Position numbers and translations under genes: made by a program | Source: Gammaproteobacteria bacterium | Lineage (GTDB): Bacteria > Pseudomonadota > Gammaproteobacteria > GRL18 | DNA: 8,656 nt | Assembly (NCBI GenBank): GCA_013139395.1 | Contig: WTAX01000357.1 | Coordinates: 1 to 8,656, forward strand | Reading direction: 5' to 3' | Shown here: positions 1-5,030 of the stretch, piece by piece | Position numbering within the stretch: the first letter of the stretch is position 1 | Layout of the letters: each line of letters begins with the position of its first letter | Notes under the pieces: model-generated | What the model was told of the DNA's origin: nothing | The model's input: the letters and a program-made list of their open reading frames with translations, nothing else | The model's database searches: none

Positions 1-269
1 GCTTGAAAATGATTACGTTGTGCTTCCCCGCTTGGATTGTCTAAAGCCCACCATGTCTTTTTACCAACAATGCCATCTGCTTTCAGGGATACTCCTTTAT
101 TATCAATATGCTGTAACTGAAACAACACGACATTTTCATAAGTGATCTCTTCGAATATCCCATTGGGTGGAATTCTATCGTTAAAATATCCATGTGATGA
201 TAATAGATGCTGTAGATGAGCAACATCTGGATCAGCTTCCAATTGGCGTAGTGTAGAATTTGTTGCCAT
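1..269 (-). CDS. Peptidoglycan-binding-domain protein, N-terminal part (runs off left edge)
   Basis: The first 89 codons of a longer gene are visible, read leftward from ATG at 269-267. GGAG (276-279 as CTCC on the plus strand) sits 6 bases upstream, a good Shine-Dalgarno site that fixes the start. Residues about 14-76 fit the PG_binding_1 pattern (Pfam PF01471): a V-x2-LQ-x2-L opening, NGIF near residue 36, a T-x5-FQ core, then LKADGIVGKKTWWAL. Such three-helix domains bind cell-wall peptidoglycan or serve as spacer domains in hydrolases and phage or secretion-system proteins. No signal peptide precedes the domain, so export is not evident, and the catalytic part, if any, is outside the window. 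An open frame on the same strand at 83-292 is a shadow of this gene in another frame. The domain call is fairly sure; the overall function is unknown. Confidence 0.8.
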   Translation of the reverse strand, partial: MATNSTLRQLEADPDVAHLQHLLSSHGYFNDRIPPNGIFEEITYENVVLFQLQHIDNKGVSLKADGIVGKKTWWALDNPSGEAQRNHFQ

Positions 270-844
270 ATAAAACTCCATTTCAATCGCAATTAAATAT
301 CGCGGATTCAAAAATTGGCCGAAACCTGATTTATGCTACCAATAGATAAAATTATTAAGCTGGAGATATTCTGTATCAATTATTCAGATACCATCTGATT
401 AACTAGTCTTTCAGTTAGGTATATGCTCAGGAAAGCAGAAATTTTTAATTGAGAAATTTATGACTGAACCTATTATTGATACCAAGTTTTCTTAATAAAA
501 ACAAATAAAATATCTATTATATAAGTCACTAAAGATACTACAGAAATGGAAAAAAGATGTGCCCTGGAATACTGAATAAGGATCATTCTCGTGCAGGGAT
601 ACAGAAAAATTCCAAGCAAAAGTTTAAGTATATCCATACAACTTCAATCTTAGCTTGTCTTTAATCATAGCCGAATAAGAATCAATGTCAAACAAAAATA
701 TCATAGCGGCTTTATTTTGCTATCAATTGCTAGTAGTCAGTTTAGCTTTAACCTCTTCCAATTTTTTTTTGCATTTTTAGTAGAAGATGTCCACAGGCAC
801 TGATGAGATGGACGCCTCTTTCTTGCGGTGTCAAAATGCACCAT
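270..844. other. Long region without a recognisable gene
   Basis: This stretch is very AT-rich and broken by stops in all frames. I see only peptides under about 30 codons without ribosome binding sites, for example a 26-codon minus-strand frame near 600-680. A stop-to-stop minus frame at 748-948 overlaps the neighbouring pseudogene and encodes something protein-like, with a KTDYEYEW stretch, but it has no usable start and I do not recognise it. The region may be decayed DNA linked to the truncated hydrolase at 845-1033. No convincing terminator, promoter or RNA structure was found by eye. Confidence 0.5.
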
Positions 845-1033
845 TCATATTCGTAGTCTGTTTTTAGGAATAACACCCACCTTGCAACTTGAGACTTTAT
901 ATATTCTGATGATATGAACAATATATTTATTGTTCTCTCGATAAAAATCTAATAATTCTTTTATTTTAGGCAGTGCTTCAGAAGTGCCAGGGATTTCTAA
1001 CGGCTGGCCACCTGTTACTAAAACAGAGGACAT
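845..1033 (-). pseudogene. Remnant of an isochorismatase-like cysteine hydrolase
   Basis: The 62-codon frame begins MSSVLVTGGQPLEIPGT and continues with ALPKIKELLDFYRENN and a HIIRIYK strand. From memory of the family this matches the region just after the catalytic-Asp strand of isochorismatase-like hydrolases: a loop with PLE(I/V)PGT, a helix, then a V-x-H-(V/I)-x-R-I-Y strand. The family is usually about 180-220 residues. The DxQ catalytic strand before it, and the catalytic Lys and Cys after it, are absent. After residue 46 the sequence turns to an unrelated tail and stops. Upstream codons run only to TGA at 1055-1057, and no Shine-Dalgarno site precedes the ATG. It is therefore read as a broken gene with both ends lost. 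The family call rests on a short segment and is moderate. Confidence 0.5.
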
Positions 1034-1080
1034 TTTTTGTAATTGTAGATTGATTCAATCATTATGATTTTTGGTGCACT

Positions 1081-1464
1081 TTATGATTCTTTACTGAGAT
1101 GGGATAGTTTATGAGCATTGAGTTCCCAGTTTTTTCCATCAAAGGGTTCAATAATCAATTCCTCTGGCTGTGGATCGAGACATCGGACATTGACATCATA
1201 GCCATCAGGGTTTGAGCGAGGAATATAAAATGACTTGATGCCGCAAATTTTGCAAAATTTATGTTTGGCTTCAGCACTATCAAAGGTGTATGTGGTCAGA
1301 TGACTTTCACCCTGAATCAGATTAAATTTTGATTCTGGGACAATCAAATGCAAGAATCCGGACTTTGAACAAATACTGCAGTTGCAATCCTGACACACTA
1401 TTTTTTCAGGTGCTTCAACTTCAAATTGAACAGCACCACAATGGCAACTACCTTTATAAATCAT
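1081..1464 (-). CDS. Gfa/CENP-V family zinc protein, CENP-V-like subtype
   Basis: This is a complete 127-residue protein of the glutathione-dependent formaldehyde-activating (Gfa)/CENP-V family (Pfam PF04828), small cytosolic zinc beta-proteins. Visible zinc ligands are C7-x-C9, the C27-N-C29-S-I-C32 cluster and C71-x2-C74; C24 is an extra cysteine. The middle and C-terminal parts (IVPESKF, LTTYTF, FCKICGIKSFYIPRSNP, then CLD) resemble the CENP-V branch more than the classic Gfa branch. Gfa of Paracoccus was proposed to speed adduct formation between formaldehyde and glutathione, but most relatives have no proven reaction, so none is assigned. The ATG is preceded by a weak AAGAG site. The gene is the last of three minus-strand genes, 45 bases after its neighbour, and a hexamer repeat array lies 22 bases before its start. 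Confidence 0.88.
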   Translation of the reverse strand: MIYKGSCHCGAVQFEVEAPEKIVCQDCNCSICSKSGFLHLIVPESKFNLIQGESHLTTYTFDSAEAKHKFCKICGIKSFYIPRSNPDGYDVNVRCLDPQPEELIIEPFDGKNWELNAHKLSHLSKES

Positions 1465-1486
1465 AATTATTCTCTTATGGCTTTAT

Positions 1487-1510
1487 ACAATTACAATTAC
1501 AATTACAATT
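1487..1510. repeat. Four perfect tandem ACAATT hexamers
   Basis: ACAATT is repeated exactly four times with no mismatch, filling most of the 45-base gap between the two Gfa-like genes. The last base of the array is also the last base of the upstream gene's stop codon (TGA, 1512-1510 on the minus strand). The array lies 22 bases before the downstream start codon, outside the reading frames, so a change in unit number would alter leader or promoter spacing rather than the proteins. Confidence 0.95.
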
Positions 1511-1914
1511 CATCGACCTGGCTCATAGGATTCATACTGTGGTAAATCCCCGTTAATTTCATCCCAATTCGCCTTTGATGTTGTAAATATATGAGCCATA
1601 GGGCGTTCTTTAATATCAGAAGTAATAGTTCCTAATCGTATACGAAGCTGATCAGGCTTTGATTCTGTTTTACTTATAATTGGGGAGCCGCAAATCTGGC
1701 AAAAGTATTTTGTCTGTCCTGGTGATGATTCATAAGCAGTCAGTTTATCTTCTCCTGTGAGGATTTTAAAATCACATGAGTTTACAATGCCATTGGTTGC
1801 AAAAGCACTCCCTTGAGCTTTTCGACATTGAGAGCAATGACAATGTATTATATGACTAATCTGACCTTTAATTTCGAAGTGAACAGCACCACAAAGACAA
1901 CCACCTGAGTACAT
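1510..1914 (-). CDS. Gfa/CENP-V family zinc protein, classic Gfa-like subtype
   Basis: This is a complete 134-residue member of the same Pfam family (PF04828) as the next gene, but of a different branch. It has C6-L-C8-G, the C25-H-C27-S-Q-C30-R-K cluster, a GSAFATNG segment that typically follows that cluster, and C72-x2-C75-G-S-P. These form the structural and the second zinc sites; C47 is extra. The C-terminal half (LRIRLGTI, then a HIF-x3-KA-x-W motif) is typical of the branch annotated as GFA family protein. The start is secured by a perfect AGGAGG (1921-1926, complement) 6 bases before the ATG, the best ribosome site in the window, so it may be the most strongly translated gene of its operon. 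It lies 16 bases after the CxxC small-protein gene. Likely role: a cytosolic zinc protein in thiol or aldehyde handling (inferred). Confidence 0.9.
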   Translation of the reverse strand: MYSGGCLCGAVHFEIKGQISHIIHCHCSQCRKAQGSAFATNGIVNSCDFKILTGEDKLTAYESSPGQTKYFCQICGSPIISKTESKPDQLRIRLGTITSDIKERPMAHIFTTSKANWDEINGDLPQYESYEPGR

Positions 1915-1930
1915 ATCATTCCTCCTGTAA

Positions 1931-2152
1931 TCAGTTACTAAACTCAGTATCCCAAACTAAATTCAATAACTCAATATCTTTGAGTTTTTTCCTAACAGGG
2001 CAATCCGGGCATCCTTGAGTACTTGGGGTATTAGAACATCCATTGCATCCAGAAATAACCTGTCTGGCCTCATTTATTTCATGAGTTATCCTTTCAAGTT
2101 CTTTTATTTGACCACCAATAGCACTGAGAACCATCTCTAAATGATGTTCCAC
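1931..2152 (-). CDS. Small protein with two CxxC pairs, function unknown
   Basis: This is a 73-residue reading frame that I cannot assign to a family. Residues 1-33 are a probable amphipathic helix or coiled coil (IGGQIKELERITHEINEARQ). Residues 36-51 hold C36-N-G-C39 and C48-P-D-C51, spaced as in a treble-clef or rubredoxin-like metal site or two redox pairs, and a charged helix (VRKKLKDIELLNLVWD) ends the protein. The start is uncertain. GTG at 2152-2150 gives 73 residues but has only a poor Shine-Dalgarno site, and the ATG at codon 7 is no better. The frame is open upstream to a TGA near 2196. Its place directly before a strongly ribosome-bound Gfa gene, divergent from a MarR gene, argues that it is real. 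Alternatives are a zinc- or Fe-S-binding accessory protein, or a chance frame. Confidence 0.55.
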   Translation of the reverse strand: MEHHLEMVLSAIGGQIKELERITHEINEARQVISGCNGCSNTPSTQGCPDCPVRKKLKDIELLNLVWDTEFSN

Positions 2153-2213
2153 CTGAACACTGCTTTCATCACCCGTTTGACTTTGTTCTCTTTTTTCTCA
2201 GTTGAGATTCAAC

Positions 2214-2219
2214 ATTATA
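2214..2219 (-). promoter_or_regulatory. Putative -10 box of the CxxC/Gfa operon
   Basis: Read on the minus strand this is a perfect TATAAT, about 55-60 bases before the first start codon of the leftward operon. The -35 region is poor: the nearest candidate, GACAAT, lies 18 bases upstream around 2238-2243. The inverted repeat at 2222-2238 occupies the space between them, so an activator or repressor may act here. The -10 match is seen; promoter activity is inferred. Confidence 0.4.
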
Positions 2220-2221
2220 TT

Positions 2222-2238
2222 TTTGAGCGGTACTCAAA
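2222..2238. promoter_or_regulatory. Inverted repeat TTTGAG-N5-CTCAAA, operator candidate
   Basis: Two perfect 6-base arms are separated by 5 bases (cggta). The repeat lies immediately upstream of the leftward TATAAT box, inside the intergenic region shared by the two divergent units. Position and symmetry suit a dimeric regulator. A short second palindrome, GTTGA-GAT-TCAAC, follows at 2201-2213. It is not followed by a T-run, so a terminator is unlikely. Confidence 0.45.
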
Positions 2239-2269
2239 TTGTCGCTGACATAAATCATTATTACAGAGC

Positions 2270-2295
2270 AAACTACTTGTATGTGCAAGCAGTTT
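2270..2295. promoter_or_regulatory. 26-base near-perfect palindrome, probable MarR operator
   Basis: The arms AAACTACTTG and CAAGCAGTTT are complementary at 9 of 10 positions around a 6-base spacer (tatgtg). The element ends 17 bases before the preferred MarR start and covers the putative -35 box of that gene. MarR-family dimers typically bind palindromes of this size in their own promoters, so autorepression is the natural reading. Because the leftward promoter lies only about 50 bases away, one protein could control both units. The symmetry is seen; the identity of the binder is inferred. Confidence 0.6.
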
Positions 2296-2305
2296 ATTTT
2301 ATAGT
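2277..2305 (+). promoter_or_regulatory. Putative promoter of the MarR-PNPOx-GST unit
   Basis: TATAGT (2300-2305) matches the -10 consensus at 5 of 6 positions. TTGTAT (2277-2282), 17 bases upstream, is a weak -35 (3 of 6) inside the palindrome. Transcription would begin about 7 bases after the -10, essentially at the preferred MarR ATG at 2313, which would give a leaderless or nearly leaderless message. Confidence 0.4.
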
Positions 2306-2312
2306 GAGCAGT

Positions 2313-2741
2313 ATGTTTGAACAATGTCTTTATTTTAATACCATTAAGTTTTCACGCCTGATCAACTCACTCTGGGAGGAAGCCTATCGTCCTTTAGGAC
2401 TATCCCCCTCTCATGCTTATGCTATTCAATTTATTCTGGAACAACCTGGGATAACACCCAAAAATTTGGCTGAGAAAATGAGGCTTAACTTATCAACTGT
2501 CACTCGATTTGTAGATAGTCTCACGTCAAAGAAATTGGTTGAACGGCGCAAGGAAAATAAGGACAAAAGAGAATGCAGTATCTATCCAACCAATACAGGT
2601 AAAAAATTACAAGCTGATCTTCAATTAATTTCAAAAACTTTGCATAAGACAATTCGAGAACTGTTAGGGGCTGAAGATGTGAATAATGCCATTACACTCA
2701 TTAAGGATTTCAGCAACAAAATTATTTCCGAAACGGAGTAA
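2313..2741 (+). CDS. MarR-family transcriptional regulator
   Basis: This is a winged-helix DNA-binding dimer that most likely represses the locus. From ATG 2313 the protein has 142 residues, the usual MarR length. The frame is open further upstream to an ATG at 2202, but those 37 extra residues do not look like the family and would include the palindrome and promoter, so the inner start is preferred. The N-terminal dimer helix is about 1-24, GLSPSHAY about 29-36, helix-turn-helix about 47-73 (ITPKNLAEK, then STVTRFVDSL), and the charged wing about 77-93 (ERRKENKDKR), followed by the C-terminal dimer helices. C5 lies in the first helix near, but not at, the position of the peroxide-sensing Cys of OhrR; C88 is in the wing. 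No Shine-Dalgarno site precedes the ATG. The next gene starts 6 bases after its stop. Confidence 0.88.
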   Translation: MFEQCLYFNTIKFSRLINSLWEEAYRPLGLSPSHAYAIQFILEQPGITPKNLAEKMRLNLSTVTRFVDSLTSKKLVERRKENKDKRECSIYPTNTGKKLQADLQLISKTLHKTIRELLGAEDVNNAITLIKDFSNKIISETE

Positions 2742-2747
2742 ATAGTT

Positions 2748-3314
2748 ATGAGAGCCATCAGCCAGACAATAGCCATCAGCCAGACAAGAGACTTACATGA
2801 AATATTTCATTCAGGAGAACTAAGCGCTCAAAAACGTTTCAATAAAAGAAAAAAATGGAATGAAAACGCCATAGCCGGGCTTAATAAAATGTTTAAAGAA
2901 GCCATTGATGATGAAACAGCCTATTTCATCGAAGGTCAAAAATTCTTTTTTATTTCAACCGCTGACAATAAGGGGGAATGTGACTGTAGTTTTAGAGGAA
3001 TTGAAGAAAGTGAGTCAGAGCATCAACCGCAAAGCGTCTTTGTTCCCAATTCAAAAACGTTAATATTTCCTGATTACGCAGGGAACAACATTTATAATTC
3101 TTTGGGTAATATTATGGTCAATCCTCAGATTGGTTTATTATTTATCGATTTTCATAGCGCATTACGACTGAGAATAAACGGCGGTGCAAAAATAATTGAA
3201 GACAAAAATAGTTACATAAATCTATGGCCAAAAGCATTGAGGTATATCGAAGTTGATGTAAAGCAGGTCTACTATAATTGTTCAAAACGAATAAAAGAAA
3301 GCGTAAAAATTTAA
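2748..3314 (+). CDS. PNPOx-fold (FMN split-barrel) flavoprotein
   Basis: This is a 188-residue protein of the pyridoxamine 5'-phosphate oxidase-like family (putative PNPOx, Pfam PF01243), which usually binds FMN or a related cofactor in a dimeric split beta-barrel. Family features visible are FFFISTAD (67-73), a G-E-C-D-C-SFRG segment (76-84), LIFPDYAGNNIYNSLGNI (105-122), NP-x-IGLLFIDF (125-135), RLRINGGA (140-147), a WP-x-A motif (160-163), and the NCSKRI ending that matches the family's common NC-P-K/R-x-I. Its substrate is unknown and true pyridoxine oxidase activity is unlikely for this branch. Cysteines at 78, 80 and 178 suggest thiol chemistry. GGAG, 9 bases before the ATG, lies inside the MarR gene's end, so the two are cotranscribed. 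The N-terminus carries an in-frame 6-residue duplication. Confidence 0.82.
   Translation: MRAISQTIAISQTRDLHEIFHSGELSAQKRFNKRKKWNENAIAGLNKMFKEAIDDETAYFIEGQKFFFISTADNKGECDCSFRGIEESESEHQPQSVFVPNSKTLIFPDYAGNNIYNSLGNIMVNPQIGLLFIDFHSALRLRINGGAKIIEDKNSYINLWPKALRYIEVDVKQVYYNCSKRIKESVKI
2753..2788 (+). repeat. Tandem 18-base in-frame duplication
   Basis: Two adjacent copies of AGCCATCAGCCAGACAA plus one variable base (t or g) match at 17 of 18 positions. They encode AISQTI followed by AISQTR at residues 3-14 of the flavoprotein. As 18 is a multiple of three, the frame is kept. The near identity suggests a recent slippage event. Confidence 0.95.
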
Positions 3315-3356
3315 TATTTCATTTAAAACTGACAGAGTATTATTGCGGAGCAAATA

Positions 3357-3974
3357 ATGAAACTATACTACTCAAATACTTCACCTTATTCACGAAAAGT
3401 ACGACTTGTCATCAAGATGAAGGGATTGGACAAACAAGTTGAAGATATTTTGATTAACCCGTTTGAAGATAAAGCCAAACTAAAAGCCATTAATCCTCTG
3501 GGAAAAATACCCGCACTGGTACTGGAGAATAATGAGGTTTTATTTGATAGCCCGGTTATTTGTCACTACCTCGACAGTCTATCCGAAGATAAGCCGCTCA
3601 TTCCCCGCAAAGGCTGGCAAAAATGGTTGGTATTACGTTGGGAAGCACTTGCCGATGGTTTAACAGATGCCGCTTATAACATCGTAGTGGAAAGACGTCG
3701 ACCTGCCTCTGAACAATCAATCTCATCAATATCTCAGTGGGCAGAGGAGATTCAGCAGGTATTACATGAGATGGAAATCAGGCTCGAAGAACTGGACGGA
3801 GAAACCACACTGGCACATCTTGCCGTTGGCGCGGCCATTGGCTATTTGGATTTTCGCTTGCCTGAATTGTTATATGAATCAAATTGTCCACAGGTGGCAA
3901 TACGTCCACAGTTAATATCATGGTACGAAACCTTCAAGACTCACCCACCCATGCTAACCACACGACTTAGTTAA
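3357..3974 (+). CDS. Glutathione S-transferase family protein, YibF-like
   Basis: This is a complete 205-residue cytosolic GST-fold protein. Residues 1-76 form the thioredoxin-like glutathione domain: NTSPYSRKVRLV with S9 at the usual catalytic Ser/Cys position, the cis-proline P52 in GKIPAL, and D64-S65, which in the family contacts the glutamyl part of glutathione. The all-helical domain follows, with the conserved AHLAVGAAIGYLDFR stretch (153-167). The sequence pattern and length match the E. coli YibF type, whose physiological substrate is not settled. GGAG (3347-3350) lies 6 bases before ATG, and the gene begins 42 bases after the flavoprotein, probably as third gene of the MarR unit. 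It is the only clear glutathione-using enzyme in the window and the main reason to read the locus as thiol-based detoxification. Confidence 0.87.
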   Translation: MKLYYSNTSPYSRKVRLVIKMKGLDKQVEDILINPFEDKAKLKAINPLGKIPALVLENNEVLFDSPVICHYLDSLSEDKPLIPRKGWQKWLVLRWEALADGLTDAAYNIVVERRRPASEQSISSISQWAEEIQQVLHEMEIRLEELDGETTLAHLAVGAAIGYLDFRLPELLYESNCPQVAIRPQLISWYETFKTHPPMLTTRLS

Positions 3975-4088
3975 AACAACGAATCGCCTTGTCATTTCAT
4001 ATATTTGTCCATGCCTAAATATAAATATTTGGTGTAATGTTGTAAGATGCGCTAAGAAACCAATTTAAACTATTGCCATGGTGAATAA

Positions 4089-4760
4089 ATGTGCAATCAA
4101 GTATTAATTTTACTGATTTTTTCATCTCTTTTTAGTAATGCTTATTCAGACACAGGCATGACAGAGACGGAAATTGAAAAATGGTTTAATGAAGATACCA
4201 CCTTACCTGTTCAGGTTGATGAAGGTGAATTGCTTTTCTTGTCTGAAGCAACTGAAAAACCGATACTACATTCCATCAGTGAACTTACTATCGATCAGCA
4301 CAGTATAAATAGCGGCTGGACAACAATATCTCAATGTTATATACATCTTGACCCTGTTGCCAGAACTGAGGTCGTCTATCAATACCAATCTATGAAAAAC
4401 TTTCACATCGTATCCAAACAGAATATCCAATCTGCCAAAATTAATAAAAATTCCATTGCGCTAGAAAATGTCTTGCTTAATGCGCAATTGTGTATCCGAG
4501 CGGATGTGAAAATTTTTAACCGGCAATCGAACGACACGTTTAGTCTAATAAATGGCCCTTATCACCGAAAGTTTCTTGATGGTTATTTCCCCTATCATGT
4601 TACCCTGATCATTCATTACCCTGAGAAAAAATTAAAAATTATTACCACTAATCCTACAAAACAACCCGGTTTTCAAGTTAAAAATGAGGTAGACAAGATT
4701 ATCTTTGACAGTGTCTTTTCAGGTAAGTTAAATATTGAGGCAATCTTTAAACAACGATAA
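4089..4760 (+). CDS. Predicted secreted protein of unknown function
   Basis: This is a 223-residue protein that I do not recognise by name. Residues 1-20 form a signal peptide with a hydrophobic core (VLILLIFSSLF) and a plausible cleavage after NAYS; the n-region has no basic residue, which is unusual. An in-frame stop lies directly upstream, so translation cannot start earlier; GGTGA, 4 bases before ATG, is a modest ribosome site. The mature part looks mostly beta-stranded. It has a GWTTISQCYIHLDPVARTEVVY segment (77-97, written here from its start), C83 and C135 that could form a periplasmic disulfide, and a NGPYHRKFLDGYFPYHV motif (155-171) followed by QPGF (192-195). The pattern looks conserved-family-like, but I cannot name the family. 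It stands alone between the GST and ArsR genes and lacks membrane helices after the signal. Confidence 0.7.
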   Translation: MCNQVLILLIFSSLFSNAYSDTGMTETEIEKWFNEDTTLPVQVDEGELLFLSEATEKPILHSISELTIDQHSINSGWTTISQCYIHLDPVARTEVVYQYQSMKNFHIVSKQNIQSAKINKNSIALENVLLNAQLCIRADVKIFNRQSNDTFSLINGPYHRKFLDGYFPYHVTLIIHYPEKKLKIITTNPTKQPGFQVKNEVDKIIFDSVFSGKLNIEAIFKQR

Positions 4761-4976
4761 TTTAACATAATTTCCTGATCGTAATTTCCGTACACCCATT
4801 AATACTACTTTTTACAATACGAAGTTATCAGATTTTCTACTTTCAATACCAATTAATTTAAATAGATGGGTGTCTGCCCAGGGTAATCTAATTAACTTGA
4901 AATCACTTATTTCCTTCTTTTCATAGGTATTAAAAATAATCAATTACACCTTTCAACTTTGTTTTTACAACAATAT

Positions 4977-4992
4977 TCAACCAAAGGGTTGA
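4977..4992. promoter_or_regulatory. Upstream ArsR operator candidate TCAACC-N4-GGTTGA
   Basis: Perfect 6-base arms surround a 4-base spacer and overlap the -35 box (TTGACT, 4989-4994) of the ArsR gene. The same layout, with one base changed in the left arm, occurs at the start codon, 38 bases centre to centre downstream. A pair of matching half-site sets around one promoter is typical of autoregulated ArsR genes. Confidence 0.55.
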
Positions 4993-5015
4993 CTATCTGG
5001 TTTTTTCATTATACT
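4989..5015 (+). promoter_or_regulatory. Putative promoter of arsR-type gene
   Basis: TTGACT (4989-4994, 5 of 6 consensus) and TATACT (5010-5015, 5 of 6) are separated by a short 15-base spacer. A start site about 7 bases after the -10 would coincide with the ATG at 5023, so the transcript may be leaderless. No Shine-Dalgarno site lies before that ATG, which agrees with this reading. Confidence 0.5.
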
Positions 5016-5030
5016 AAACCATATGGTTGA
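5013..5030. promoter_or_regulatory. Downstream ArsR operator candidate over the start codon
   Basis: AACCATATGGTT (5017-5028) is a perfect 12-base palindrome that contains the ATG of the ArsR gene. In the wider frame it reads TAAACC-N4-GGTTGA, matching the upstream site TCAACC-N4-GGTTGA at 11 of 12 arm bases. It sits at the predicted transcription start, where a bound repressor would block initiation. Confidence 0.55.

Noticed and set aside
83..292. 69-codon minus-strand frame starting at 292
   Set aside because: It overlaps in another frame the peptidoglycan-binding-domain gene (start 269), which has a clear domain pattern and a good ribosome site.
2202..2312. Upstream 37-codon extension of the MarR gene
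   Set aside because: The extra residues do not fit MarR proteins and the DNA holds the palindrome and promoter; the ATG at 2313 gives the normal length.
4792..4873. Inverted repeat ACACCCAT / ATGGGTGT
   Set aside because: The 8-base arms are 66 bases apart in a noncoding AT-rich gap, with no extension of pairing and no T-run; it may be chance.
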